64,000 nucleotides of DNA, from the NCBI GenBank assembly GCA_903813345.2, contig CAIIXF020000003.1, positions 24,071,248 to 24,135,247 on the forward strand, in the 5' to 3' direction. The stretch is from Owenia fusiformis (lineage: Eukaryota; Annelida; Polychaeta; Sabellida; Oweniidae). How positions within the stretch are numbered: the stretch's first letter is position 1; each line of letters starts with the position of its first letter. This document shows positions 1 to 13,469 of the stretch, in pieces. The notes beneath the pieces were generated by a model that worked only from the letters and a program-made list of their open reading frames with translations, was not told the origin of the DNA and searched no databases. The translations under genes were made by a program, and so were the position numbers.

Positions 1-390
1 GGGGATTAAGGAGAGAGGTGGGTATTTGGGGGAGGGGTCAGGATTGAGGAAAGGTGCTGGTGGTGAAAAGGATGATGTGGATAGAAAAGGGGATTTGGGG
101 ATGGGATGAGGATTAGGCTGAAGCAAGGGATGGAGATGCACGCTAACTGGAGAAGGGTGGAGATAGAGGACAGAGTTGATGATTGGAAAGGGGTGGAGAT
201 TTCGTAGACTGGTTAGAATTAGTGGTTAGGGGATTGGTGGAGAGATGAGTGATGATTGGGGAGAGGAGCAGGGATTTGGAGAGGGATGGGGTTGGGGAGA
301 GGGGTGGAGATAGGTAAGACAGGTGGGGATAAGTGAGAGGAGTGGGTATAAGTGAGGGGTGGGGATAAGTTAGAGGGTATGGGAAAGCAT
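1..390. repeat. purine-rich degenerate tandem repeat, cut by left edge
   Basis: G/A-rich strand with recurring blocks such as GGTGGGGATAAGTGAGAGG and GGGATTTGGGGA at irregular spacing. It is unlike the AT-rich DNA that begins at about 395. No stable period could be fixed by eye, and the array probably continues to the left of the window. There is no coding signal. Confidence 0.6.
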
Positions 391-394
391 GGGA

Positions 395-1362
395 GGTAGT
401 AGACTAAACATATCTTGATTAATAAGATACAAATCTATATTAAGCATTTCATTTATTGTATTTGCAAAAATGAGTGTTACTGCAAAAATGTTACCATAGC
501 TTATATGATCCTATACTTTTTTCTTGCTTTTTAATAAATCTTATACGTTAAGGTCTGATCACTTTAATATAACAATTTTTCATTATAAACAAAGTATACA
601 TTTCCTCAATTATGAGCTAAGACAATTCCATAGCAATTTCAATACCAACTTATTATACCCTATATATTACAATTCGCTACTTGGGATTTAGACCCAGGGG
701 CTTTGAATAGTTATTTTAAGAGATATCATATAAACTTGAGCAATGTGAGTCTTCAATTTAATTGAAGAGAGCTAATCGAATGTAAAATGCTATCGGAAAA
801 ATGAATGTAATATAAATTTAAGTACCACATATAAAAAATATTTTGATATCCTTGTCATGTAAATCTTGCAATAGGTATAGCCTTACAAGCAAGAACAAAG
901 ACTTGGAAACACAACATCATTTCGAAAGGAATTGCCAAATAGTAGACTAGTTGATAGGAATTAAGAAATTTATTTTTAGTGAGAATGAATAAAAGTTCAC
1001 ATGAGCATAATATACAAAAAGTTTTGAAAAATCAAAAAATTAAACCAGGCAGATGTATTGAATCAAGAAATGTTGCGTGAATTGAAGCATAAACTGAAAT
1101 ATTGTATGGCAAAATTTATTAATTGTCTTTCGAAAGTCTTGCAAAATTAATAAATCAAATAGATGAGCTATGGCAATACGACTGTAATGTGGTAGCTAAA
1201 TCAGTTACCCCACGTTTAAACAATAGTATATTGTCATCTAATATATCATTTTAAAGATAATTCAATTTTAAATAATTTGGGATTTTCTTTATGTGAGTAA
1301 GATATCACCTATGTTTGAGGATGTTCATGTTTCGGATGCGTCTGAATACAAAATCAAAAAAA
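395..1362. other. unique AT-rich DNA
   Basis: No long reading frame, repeat or RNA gene is visible. It appears to be plain non-coding sequence between the purine-rich repeat and the 68-bp array. Confidence 0.5.
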
Positions 1363-1770
1363 TCAGTATATTATTCAGGCCCTATGACTGAAGTTTATAA
1401 TTAGAATTTTAAAGGAGATAAAATGATTTGTCAGTATATTATTCAGGCCCTATGACTGAAGTTTATAATTAGAATTTTAAAGGAGATAAAATGATTTGTC
1501 AGTATATTATTCAGGCCCTATGACTGAAGTTTATAATTAGAATTTTAAAGGAGATAAAATGATTTGTCAGTATATTATTCAGGCCCTATGACTGAAGTTT
1601 ATAATTAGAATTTTAAAGGAGATAAAATGATTTGTCAGTATATTATTCAGACCCTATGACTGAAGTTTATAATTAGAATTTTAAAGGAGATAAAATGATT
1701 TGTCAGTATATTATTCAGGCCCTATGACTGAAGTTTATAATTAGAATTTTAAAGGAGATAAAATGATTTG
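1363..1770. repeat. 68-bp tandem array, exactly 6 copies
   Basis: Units start at 1363, 1431, 1499, 1567, 1635 and 1703. Each begins TCAGTATATTATTCAG and ends GATAAAATGATTTG. The only difference I see is CAGACCC for CAGGCCC in copy 5, so the copies are almost identical and the array must be young or recently homogenised. 68 is not a multiple of three and no frame stays open. Confidence 0.97.
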
Positions 1771-1924
1771 TTTGCATCTCATAATTATAGAACGGATGCA
1801 AAGAATATCAACATTTATATTTTTAATTGGTCTTAATAAGATCTAGAATGATAATCTTAATATATTACTGAATGAGCAATACAGGATATAAACCAAGCTT
1901 TAAAACAATATATTAGAATGTCAT

Positions 1925-2655
1925 ACTGAAAGGAGTGGTATCGATATGGAGAAAGTTTTGAACACACGTTTCTCTTAAACAAGTTATAAAAAAAAATCTA
2001 AAAATTTAACACATCATCAATTTAATGGTCATCTTTTGAATGGTAACAATATAATTTGAAAAATATATGTATACTTTCATCTATATTGTTTTAGAAAACA
2101 CATCAAACATTTGTTTTGTTCTTGGTATCATGTTTCCAGAGTGAAGTGAAACATCTTTACGAACCTCATTGAAACAAAACAACATAAACACATGTTTAGG
2201 TCTCTCAATATTGTAATTGTACAATGAAAATTTTGGTTGATTTTAAAAAAGTATCTTGTTAATGAAATAAAAGGTTTATCTTGATTTTTATCTATTTTGG
2301 GGGATTTTGTTTTAATTTTTGGAATACTTTTTTATAACTATAACTATATAACTTATACTTTTGTATAACTATAATATTGAGAGATCTAAAATATGTTGTA
2401 TATGCTATTTTGTTCCAACAAGGTTTGGAAAGACATTTTATTTCATTCTCAAGAATTGGTAGAAAGGAGCAAACACAATTGCACTAAAAACAGTTATATA
2501 AAATATTTCTAAATAATTTTCGCATTAAATTGTTGTCAATCAGTCAACATTACATAAAATACCGTGTTTTTTTACAGAATGTTTCCAATGATTGGTTTAA
2601 GAGAAAAACATTGTTGAATTCAGTTCTCCATATTGATACCACTCCTTTAAAGATC
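1925..2655. mobile_element. candidate TIR element of about 730 bp, non-autonomous
   Basis: About 1928-1981 (AAGGAGTGGTATCGATATGG, then TTTCTCTTAAAC further in) is matched in reverse complement by about 2594-2650 (GTTTAAGAGAAA, then CCATATTGATACCACTCCTT). The arms are imperfect over about 55 bp. The interior is AT-rich without a long frame. No target-site duplication was identified. It could also be a decayed inverted duplication. Confidence 0.45.
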
Positions 2656-5085
2656 TCATTTATGATTGTTGGATGAATTAAGTCATGTGTACTTAGATAT
2701 CATTGTTATTTTTTGAGTTTTTTTTTCAAAATAAAAAATAGATATATTTCATTTCAGTCATAACAATTCAAAGGATAACATTACTAAATTCATACTATTT
2801 AAAGTAGAAGCTGTCTTAGAGAAACAAAGAATACAAATTGATGCAAATCGTAAGTATTATTCAATGTATTAAACACCCAATTTGCTCAATACAATCTCAA
2901 AAATAATATCCGGGGAATTTTCTTGATTGAGCTTATCAAATGGTGCAATGATTACACGAGTAAGACAAATTCTAAAGATGTATCAATTTTCCAAAAGATG
3001 CTCTGTATTGTATTTCTTACTGTCTCTTAAAAAATGAGTTTTCTATTCCAGGCAAGCTGCGGAATTTCTCCGAAATATATGATCTCTATTTATTTATTTA
3101 TTCATTTAAATGAATCATTCAAAACATGTAAAATTTCCAGAGAGTAATTACCACATTGAAAATAGGAATTTGCAATATTTTATTTATATTTTCTACTTTA
3201 ATTATTAAAAAGAACATTTTTGATATTTCTACATTTTGAACAGAAACTACGTAACATAAAGAAAAACAATAAGTGGTCCAATGAAAAATTAGTTTTTTTT
3301 TAGTTCTTTCATCAAAATTCTAGACAGAATTTGCTCAAAATAATCACATTCTTGGCATAATACCTATTACCCACTCAGTTTTAAGGTTTTATGTCTCGTG
3401 ATATGTACAGTCGTAGTCAGAGAGCTCAGACATTCAAGTAAACCGATTATATATCGATGTTAATTAAGCGATATAGATAATATGTAAACAACTAATCATG
3501 GATATGAAGACATAATTATTATAAATATTTCAGATGGATAAAATATTACATGAACTGTCTGCATAATTTAACTCCATTAGCCACTTAATTGAAAAAATAA
3601 CATTCATATTTTCTGTTTATATATTTCAGTTTATACATTAGTTTTTGTTTCTATAACATCCATTTATTTTTATATTTTATTTTATATTTTACAATATAAC
3701 GTACTATTACAACAGTCGTTCAGTATTGTTTATTGAAAAGTACCTTGCTTTAGATTTTTATAATTTTTATCTTAATTGTTTTTCTTTAACTATATTCTAA
3801 ATAAATTACCTTTATCCAGCTAACATCTTGCAGGTGCAATTCATCATTGAAAAGAAGGATAACCTAAATTAGATATTTCTAAATAAAAAACTTAATTATC
3901 GAGACATTATCATGTCTTTTAAGATGCATAAATCCTGATATCTCCTTATAGTTAAATTAATTGTATAAAAAGAAATATTACATAATCTTTCTCTATTGAT
4001 GCTGCGGATACCAAACCTTTATTCAACTCCTAATTATCTTGTTCATTGTACTGTTTTAATCTAATTCAATTATCGCTAATCCGCTCTTTTCATTTGATTC
4101 AAATTAAAAAATATTTTATCAAATTAAACCTATTTATTCAGTAATAATTAATAACAGTGATTAAAACATTACATAATGTATATAGCGTTTTTATTAGTGG
4201 GATGGTTTTAATCTTTCTCAATTTATAGGATTTAAATTAAGTTTTGTACTTTGGTTTATCGGGTTACAAGATCGCATCTATTTTAAATACTCGAACAATA
4301 CCTGTTTTGTGCAAGAGTAATCACTCTTTTTAAAATCCACGTCTCTATCGTCCCGTCTGTCGACGCCGATCAAGATAAAAATCCAGCTTTTTAAAACCAA
4401 ACACAACTTTTTGTGGTTCCCATCCATTTAACCAACATCCAAAATGAACTCGTAATTAAAAATCTAAAATATATTACCACTTCAAAAATACTCAAAATCA
4501 ATTGTTATTAAGATTATGTAACCACAAAATTTAACAAGTTAGTAGTATTTAATATAGTATTTTAACGGAAACCAGTTTCTTTTCAGACTATTTTATCGTT
4601 GACTTGTGAAGATCAACCTGAAATGTTTATCTTGAATTTGTGGTTGCCTTGAAAAATTCTCTTTACATAAAAAAATGCATGAGTACACGGCACACTTCCA
4701 CTTAACGTGAAAAGAAATTTTTGAAAGACTGAATGTTAATAATTATCTTTGGTATTCTTCTTTCAATAAAAAAGCATTTTAGAGGTTGAGCAGTTAATTC
4801 GCACCTTTCAAGTTAAATAAAATGATGATACTGTATTCAACACGAGAGTGCTTATAAATTACCTTTTAAAGTTTAAAATCTCCGCTTTTATCAAAAACAC
4901 AGTAATAAAGATGAGTCTATGATGTCAAATGATAAGAGCAATAAAATATTTTTTCAGAATTCGCACCTTGATTTTGAAGTTTAAAACATTAATTAGACCT
5001 CGCGTAGCATGTTATTTTTCTATTCAATGGATAATTTTAAAATAATGATTTTACGACCTCTAAGAGTGAAAAGAGCACAGGAGAA
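2656..5085. other. unique AT-rich DNA, nothing recognised
   Basis: Long A/T-rich stretch with short TATTTATT-type runs (near 3090) but no array, no transposon ends and no reading frame above chance length. Confidence 0.5.
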
Positions 5086-5089
5086 ATAT

Positions 5090-5295
5090 CACATTACCTA
5101 CCCCTTTTCCAGTGAGGAAGCTTGAAGGAAACGCGACGTCTTTTATGAGCTGGATATGGTGCGGCGAAACATCCTTCCATGTTATGAGACCTTTGAGTCA
5201 ACATCGGTTGCAATTACGACTGCCTAGCGGCGAAGAACTGAGATATTGGTTGGTCTAATCTGGACCTATGCCTCTAGAGTCAGAGTCTCTGATGT
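5090..5295. other. small CpG-enriched patch
   Basis: This stretch holds at least eight CpG dinucleotides in clusters (AACGCGACGTC, GTGCGGCGAAAC, CTAGCGGCGAAG) inside DNA that otherwise has very few. Read on the minus strand it ends in a good splice-donor-like GGTAG/GTAATG at about 5098. It could be a promoter or non-coding first exon, or simply an unmethylated or older unique segment. There is no open frame across it. Confidence 0.25.
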
Positions 5296-5299
5296 ATAG

Positions 5300-8200
5300 T
5301 AAGTAGAAACAAAAGCCAATGGTCCAACACAATACTTACTACATATCCTGCCTAATGAATCAAACGGGCCCTCATCATTGTTAGCTAGTTCTGAATTTTC
5401 TGTCGATGATTATCTGTTAAATTATAGCTATGACGTTGAACTTTTCTGTCTGCCTGGCAAAACTCAGATGTTAAACTGACCACTGTGTTGTTCAATTACA
5501 TCATTGACGTAATAGTTAAAAAATCGTTAGAAAAATCCATTTAAATATACACAACTAGACTACATAAAGTGAACTTGATTCATGATTCGAATTATCTGTC
5601 CATTTATGATGTTATCGAAATGTCTCTTTTCAGAACGAACTTTGAGCAGGGTCACTGGCGATGACCCGAGTCACTAATACATTAATAGATAAAAGAATCT
5701 GAAAGGCTCTTTCTCAGCTTCTCTCGTGCATTCTAGACAAAACAAATGCTTAGAAAGACCCCAGTTTAAAATAGTGAAGTGAATATAACCACGGGACCTT
5801 TCGCAAGATAACAATACAATGCATTATAATAGTCAAACCCCGCCTATCTCTATCCTCGTAGCCACTCATGATCCAGGAATACCAAGGAATGAATGCATGG
5901 ATCAATCGGCTAATAGAGGTTTTATCGGAAGATATTATACACCAGATATTAGATCTCTTTCCATAATCATCAATGTTCAACCTTTATATCATTATTATTA
6001 TCAGAGACATCAAGATTTTGCAAAAGCAAGGAATAAGCATGAAATGTTAAATTATCAATGAACTCAAAGATAGTTAATTGCTATTAATATTTTCACGTAA
6101 GATAACAGACACATACATTTGTTTGTAATAAAGGTTTTCATTTTGAACAATACTATTTAATTAATCCGAACATAAAACACCATGGTATGGTATAACGGTT
6201 ACCTTAGCTCTACAGGAAGATATATTAATTTATTTGAAAAACATTTCACTAATAATACCATTTCTTTTTATTAATTACAATATATATCATTGCAGTACTT
6301 CAAAAATTTAGGTTTCGATTCTTTTATTTGGTTACTTAAAATGGCTATAGATGGAAGCTAAAGCTGACAAGACCATTAATCAAATGACCATTGTTAATTT
6401 ACTATCATTGACGTTATTAATTTTTACTAGCCATTGTAGAGTTTCACTACTATATTTGACCATTCAATCGGTTTACTATGAAATTACAATAGCGCAAGTG
6501 CCGAGAGTACTATATACTCGTACATAGTGGTGATTTTACACTTGAATCTCTTATTTCAAAGGCTTCATTAATTTGTTATTAGTTTTTTGTTTTATTAAAG
6601 AAATTAAACGGCATATCAATTGAGGATTTCTCTAAAAAATGTATGTATGACTTAAAAAAGTCTAGACATTTATTTTTAATTTTTTTTATATACAGCAACA
6701 TACAGCTCAATTTGTCAAGTAAATGTTCGCTTCTTTTGGGACTGATTTCCATATTGTCGGCTGAACTAACACCACATAATCCTTTTTCGTGTTAATTGAA
6801 GTAAATTGGTCAGTATGGGACACCAGTGTGGGAAAATCAAGGATTCGTCAGATCTATATACCAGCTTCTAAATTTCACAAATCTAATTATCATTTTGTTT
6901 TGAAATTGAAAGTGGTCAAAATGTCAACGGAGAAATTAACCTTAAACTGAACTCTTCTTCATTGATCAATACAACATTTGAGTTCCTATTACCCCGCAAA
7001 AGACAATCAGGCTACAGACAGTCTATTGAATAAAACAAAGGAAAACTTAACATAAAATCAAGGTTACCTCCATAGATTTCATAATTACATCTAAGACAGA
7101 AACAATGAAATCTGCGACTTTTTTAAGGATAATAATACAGGAAACATAGGTGATCTCTGGAATTATTTGGAAGGGGGTATAACAAAAGGTCAGTTTCTAC
7201 CTACTTTGGTGATAGTTACAGACCTCTTAACAAAACAATTGAATCAACCTAGAACCTAATGCAATAGCTTTACACAGCTTCACATGCAGGTGGTTCACCT
7301 TCGGCTTGAGAGGCCATCTTATATAATCTGGGCTAAATTCGAAATATGCTGGTTATGTTAATTGGGTAGGTGTTAACAGGCCAATATCAGTTTTAGGAAA
7401 ATCGTTTTATTCAAGACACATTAACAAAGTGTGATTCGTTGACATTGGAACAGGGTCATCTTAATATCTATATACCTTCAAAACTGTATGAAACAAATGT
7501 CCAACTATTTCCTCCTAGGATGGGAGACCCTTCCCGATGCCACCCAAGATATGTGGCATCCAAATGGCAGTGGCATCCCTACTCTGCGTTACTTAAAACT
7601 TAAAAATCGTCAAGCCTAAGTGAAATTGCCCCACCCCAAAAAAGGATGCATCTCCCTAAGGATAATAAATAGTACCACCTACCTAGAATGGCGCCAATGT
7701 TTATATCAGCATCATAAGTGGCGCTAACATTAGGTAACATAATCTGCGAAAAGACCCTAAAGTTGCTCAACGTCCACAATAATACTGTTATATTAAATTA
7801 ACAGCATTGCTGGAATATTGCATACATTATAATTTCCGAAACAATCATTTAAAATAATCGCAATGTTGGAAAGATAAGACTGGGGGAGACTCAGTGAGAG
7901 GGACGTGCAGTGAATTTAATTAACAAAATATATTGCAAATGGTTACAAAGTCATAATTCATAATTTATTCATGTTGTAATAGAAGCAATAATACCAACAC
8001 CAAGCTTTATTGTAGTTCTTCACCTGACAGATAGGTGGCAGGAGGATCCAGTGTCATATATAAAATGTACATCTGATAGCATTTTTTACTATTGTATTTC
8101 AATTAATTTTACAAGCTGAGCTTTATGATAACGTTTTGTCCGAAAAAAGATACAGATGAAGAAAATATTAATTGATAACTAGAGCTGATAATATTAGTCC

Positions 8201-9400
8201 AAATAAAGTAGACCACTACTCTTTAACTCGTCAGCTTGTACAATGCCCTCTGACTATCAATCTTTTATTCATTTATTTACCATATTAATAATCTAGCATT
8301 AGATTTACAGGGCTGGCACAAGATACCCATAAGAGGGTTTACCAATGCAAATGTCAAAAGTTGGAAAAACATTCAAAAAATATATTAAAATTTATGAGAA
8401 GAGTAAAGCAACAAATACAATTTAAAATTAACATACTAATTCATGATCAAGCTTTATAAGTTTGGAATTTTAATCAGGGGGGCCCAAAGAGTCTCACTAT
8501 TATCATAGTTACTTATTTAAACAGAGGAAATCATGACTGAAGAAGGATTGGCAATAAAGAACTGAGTGAGTTCTGAGTTGTATATCAGTTGTATTAAGAG
8601 TGAGATCAGGAGGATCACTCCTGGAAAGGGTAGTAGACCACTGATATTAATTAAAGAGGTGTGATTTACCTGTAATATATTATATTACTGATTACTTCCA
8701 TCAAACTTGTAATTAGTGCACTCAAATCAAAAGTAATCTCACCAGAATTAAAGTACTAATACTGGTCAGTATCAGGATACGATAACAGCAGTCACCTCCT
8801 TTTTCAAAATGACCAACAGTAAATACTGATTTCAATAATTTCTGTTTTCATAAATTAAACTGCTTTGTTGTAAACATTCAGTTTTGACATTACTATTACA
8901 CCAAACTTGTATGATCCAGAAATTCGGCAACATGATAAACTGTACATACATCTTGTATAGATGCCATGAAATCTTCTACCGCTTTAGACATGGTAACATG
9001 AATTCTTTCTTTGACATCATGCAATTCATCTTTATTTTACCCTAAGCGGTAAAAATGTTCTTGTTTGATCACGGTGTCCACAGATGATTTGGAAACTATT
9101 TTACAGATTGCAGCTTCTATGTCACACAAGCTTGATTTTGCAGAAATGTCAATCACAATGAAGTATTTACAGTGGCTAAAATATATACATACACGATGAA
9201 GATGGTTACACTAAAATCTTGCTTGTAACTTTAATTCAAACAGGTTTGGAGTTTCACAAATAGCAAGCAAGACCCAAGAAACATTCGAGTTCAATTTCAT
9301 CAGTTGAGTGTTTACTGTATACTAAATAATGAAGGTCTACAACCAAACGTTCAGAATGTCAATTAAGCCATGACATGAACATCAGAAACCTCTAAAAGGA
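5300..9400. other. unique DNA, no gene recognised
   Basis: Mixed AT-rich sequence. The longest frame (5819-6061, plus strand, 80 codons) is of chance length, resembles no family and overlaps an antisense frame of similar length. Only tiny hairpins are visible, for example GATGCCAC/GTGGCATC around 7536-7560. Confidence 0.4.
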
Positions 9401-9405
9401 GAGTA

Positions 9406-9561
9406 GAACAAAACATGTCTAGGTGGAACACCTTTGGAACCTCTAAAAAGTTCCACTTGGGATGTGTTCCACTTAAAGAGGTTCATTTAACATAAAGTCA
9501 GTAGGTCTTGGGACTCGTGTTCTACTAACAGAGGTGTTCCACTTTACAGATTTCATTGTAT
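9406..9561 (+). mobile_element. MITE family A, copy 1
   Basis: It starts with a decayed ACAAAACATGTCTAGGTGG and ends GTTCCACTTTACAGATTTCATTGTA. The body contains several GTGGAACAC / GTTCCAC blocks in both orientations, as in the other A copies at 36.0, 38.5, 44.3 and 46.7 kb. The 3' end has the ATTTCATTGTA variant that also occurs in every unit of the 85-bp satellite. Non-coding. Confidence 0.75.
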
Positions 9562-10006
9562 CTATAAGATATCCATGAATTTCTTAACATTTTAAAGCCC
9601 CATATATCCCTTAGACCTCACATTTAGAAGGAGTAACGCTTATCTTTAAATACTTAATCTTGAATAAGGAAGTTGTAAATTCTTTTAAATTATAAATGAG
9701 GCATCATAAACAATAACATATGCGCAATGTTTTTGGCTGCAGATATGTGTATGTTTTGGTATCCTTATACCATTTTCAATATACCCCTCTCCACCATGCA
9801 TATATATAAACATGTACATCACATGTTTAAGCTTGTACATTTAGATTAGATTTAGATTCAGATTTAGATATTTATTACTGGACAGAAATTACATTACATA
9901 TATTTACGTAGAAAGACATTTTGATCATGGCATTAGGATTTCTTATAACAACAGGTAATTTTAATGAAAACAACAAGTTTATCAACAATAGAATATTGCT
10001 AAATAT

Positions 10007-10890
10007 TATATGATTTACTTGAAAACAAGTAAAAAATATATATAAAAGATTTACAGAGCTTACATACAAACATTGCACATTTTATCTAATAGTCAGATTA
10101 AATACATAATTAGAAAGGTCACAGGCTGAATTATTACGATTACTAGAGTGCTGCTGACTCGATAAAAGGCTGGCGCTGGCTAGAATTGTCTATGGTTCTA
10201 TCCAGGATAAAGATACCAGTTCTTCAACTCGACAATGGGAAGAACTGCTCTACCTTAGTGACTAATATGTCATGATATGACATCTTAAGAGTCAATAAAA
10301 GATATAATAATATATTGTACATATTATAGAAAGGTCAAAGGCTTAAATATTATATGATTTACTTAATGATGAATATTCAGAGAGCTCACATAGAAATATT
10401 GTATATTTTATCTAATAGTCAGATTAAATACATAATAATTAGAAAGGTCACAGGCTGAATTATTATATTGTACATATTATAGAAAGGTCAAAGGCTTAAA
10501 TATTATATGATTTACTTAATGATGAATATTCAGAGAGCTCACATAGAAATATTGTATATTTTATCTAATAGTCAGATTAAATACATAATTAGAAAGGTCA
10601 CAGGCTGAATTATTATATTGTACATATTATAGAAAGGTCACAGGCTTAAATATCATATGTTTTACTTAATGACAAGTAAAAAGATTGAGAGAGCTCACAT
10701 AGAAATATTGTACATTTTATCTAATAGTCAGATAAATTACATAATTAGAAACGTTGCAGACTTAATTATTGAATAATATATCACAAAAAGGTCACATGCT
10801 TAAATATTATATGTTTAACTTGATGACAAGTAAAAAGATTCAGCGAGCTCATTTACAAGTATTGTACGGTTTACTTGATAATAAGAAGGT
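10007..10890 (+). repeat. tandem array of about 150-bp units, with a diverged first copy
   Basis: Units starting TATATTGTACATATTATAGA occur at 10311, 10464 and 10614, with a diverged one near 10771, giving periods of 153, 150 and about 153 bp. Each contains AGAAAGGTCACAGGCT and ATTTTATCTAATAGTCAG. A separated older copy lies at about 10007-10138. The intervening 10140-10310 is unrelated sequence. Confidence 0.85.
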
Positions 10891-10894
10891 CAGG

Positions 10895-11975
10895 CTGACC
10901 ATGTCTTAAAATAACAGTCTAACCATGGGAGTGATAGTACTCAGTACAATAGATGATGATGCTATATTTCATTAGACTGTCTCCTAATGTTGCTACATTT
11001 ACCTAAGTAGCACATCTAATGTGGAAATAGAAAAATAAAACTGAGGTCTAAAGAGACCTTACATCACCTCTGTAAGCTGAACCACTATCTGAATAATTCT
11101 TTAAGTGTTTGTATATAAGAACTGGCTTTTTTATTAGTATGGTTTATTCTAAAATACATTTAAATAAATATAAATAATATTATACTTATTTATATATTTA
11201 ATGGGACACATATAATCTTGCAGTTATATATATATATTAATAATAATTTTTGGCTAAATATTTTGGTAAATATTTTAACCATGATATAGACATTTTTCCA
11301 TCTCCATTTACAAAACCTCATCATATTTCAATATGGTACATTTTTATGAACACCCGTACCATATTGCAAAAATATTCATTTGAAACAAATGTATAATCTT
11401 TGAGTTGACTTACATGCGACCAAATTAATTTTTCAATTGAGTCAAGTATTCAATTAATATTGATTGATTATAACACAAATTGAGGTATCGCGATACACTT
11501 ATAGCAATTCTTTATGGTTGCCATGGAAACATCTTTAGATCCTGACTCTACATAAACTCTGTTAAATTATTGATGTCTTCTGTCCACTTGGCTTGCCACA
11601 ATTTATGATGATCACTTTCCTAAGCAAACACAGGGAGATATAACATTATAACAATGATAGAGTTTTATATATCACTGAAATAAACTGGTCATCCTGATCA
11701 CGACGAATATTCACGATTCGACGATTTATCAATTATACTCAAATTTTGATGTTTTGGCATGTAACATGTCAAACATTTTGAAACGATTCTTGTATCTATC
11801 TTAAAATATCTTTTTGCACCGACTTGAGAGAAATCCAGAAAATGAGAAAAAACATCTGAATAGGTTTATTTTGACCTTTTTTGGTCTAAATTGTGAAAAT
11901 GAACATTTTGAACCAACTTGAGATATATAAATGTACCATTGGTACTGACTGAATACTTTTGAAGTTATGACCATA
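10895..11975. other. AT-rich DNA, nothing recognised
   Basis: Contains AT microsatellite-like runs (11165-11260) but no frame or repeat family that I can name. Confidence 0.45.
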
Positions 11976-11981
11976 AAGAGT

Positions 11982-12061
11982 GGGCAGGCAGATGGATGGA
12001 CGACGGACAGATGAACGGACGGATGGACAAACAGACAGACAGACAGACAGATGAGACAGAC
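11982..12061 (+). repeat. imperfect GACA/GATG microsatellite
   Basis: GGCAGGCAGATGGATGGACG grades into a run of ACAG units at about 12030-12050. The antisense open frames of 94 and 67 codons over it are products of the 4-bp repeat and are not genes. Confidence 0.9.
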
Positions 12062-12064
12062 TAT

Positions 12065-13080
12065 TGAGTAATTGCAACAGCTCATACATATTTGGAAGTA
12101 TGGAGTTTCTAATTAACGAGAAAGGTGGTCAGACAGACGCTTAACATAAGACTCTCTGCAATAGTTATGAGGTATAATCTAATAAGAAAACATTGTTTTA
12201 ATCACACTGTCTGATAACTTATATGTAAATGTGAAATTATACGACTTCTTAGCACTAGTGTGACATACATCTTGATATATGAATGTGTTTAATTATATTT
12301 CAATCAATGCTATATCATGCAAACATGTTCATCTTATACCATATGGTTTATAGGTCTTTTCACACTTTTGCAATATAAAGTCATGCGTGATACATCCAAT
12401 ACTTCAGACTGATCTAAAAATTAAGACAATCTCCAATTTGATTAATAATACTAATTCTCCGAAACATCTAGAAATGACAATGATTTTCTTGAGTAAGAAA
12501 TTGGGATACTAAATCTTAATCATAATTTTCAAATAATACGTAGAGTACGAGGCAAGAGGAAGCGAATTAATTTACTCAATCACATGTCCTAGAACTATTA
12601 TTCAAAACTAATCATCGTTGCCCAACTTGAAAGTTCCTCTTTCTTTTCATGAGGGATTAGTAATATATGGTTCCTGTCATGAAAGAATAGAATGAGCAAA
12701 AGTATTGCAATTATTTCATGACAAGACGCATCATGAACGTACATCAAGAATTAAAGTTAAAGCACTCAGACACAGGCTATCATTTAGTCAGTGATAAATT
12801 GACGAATTACTTGGAATTGGTCAGAAATGTCAATAAAGGAATGGTCAAGGGAATATATAAATCAAATCCGCTTACGGCTCTGTATTCAAGTCAGTTTAAT
12901 ATTACATCTCGGTGGACATACTGTGTACTATAATTTAATTTGTTTTACTCCGTATAGTAGTGGTCCACTGGTCACTTTTTATTGCATCAAGCTGTAATAA
13001 ATCGTCTCAACACTGGTCATTGTGCCAGATTTCACTTTAGCTTGGCTTACAATCATTTGTGGAGAAATTCAATTGCTTTA
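12065..13080. other. unique DNA with one 71-codon plus frame of chance length
   Basis: The frame at 12718-12933 starts MTRRIMNVHQELKLKHSD. I recognise no domain, and its length is expected by chance in AT-rich DNA. Nothing else is seen. Confidence 0.35.
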
Positions 13081-13084
13081 CTTG

Positions 13085-13465
13085 GTAATTATGGTTCTAT
13101 CAATATATCAAGGTACTATCAATATGTTATGGTTAAATCAATAAAGTATGGTACAATCAGTAAAGTATGGTACAATCAGTGAAATATGGTAGTATTAGTA
13201 TATTATGGTATTCTCAATGCATTATGGTACTACCAATGAAGTATGGTACTATTAGTAAATTATGGTACTTTCAATGCATTATGGTACTACCAATGAAGTA
13301 TGGTACTATGGTACTATTAGTGTTTTATAGTACTCTCAATGCATTATGGTAGAATCAATAATATTTTAATGTATTAAGGTACTCTCAATGTATTATGGAA
13401 TTAGTAAAATATGGTCAAATCAATAAATAATGGTAAAATCAATAAAAAATGGTACTATTATGATA
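13085..13465 (+). repeat. irregular minisatellite with TATGGTACTATCAAT-type units
   Basis: Repeated TATGGTAC plus WATYARTRWA spacers of about 19-23 bp; the motif appears roughly 17 times. Variants include AATGCATTATGGTACTACC. Short open frames here come from the repeat. Confidence 0.85.
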
Positions 13466-13469
13466 TATT

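Noticed and set aside
6890-7000. Similarity between 6905-6990 and 16365-16430 (GGTCAAAATGTCAAC... and GTCAAAAATGTCAATTCC)
   Set aside because: The match is short and gapped and could be AT-rich chance similarity. No ends could be defined.
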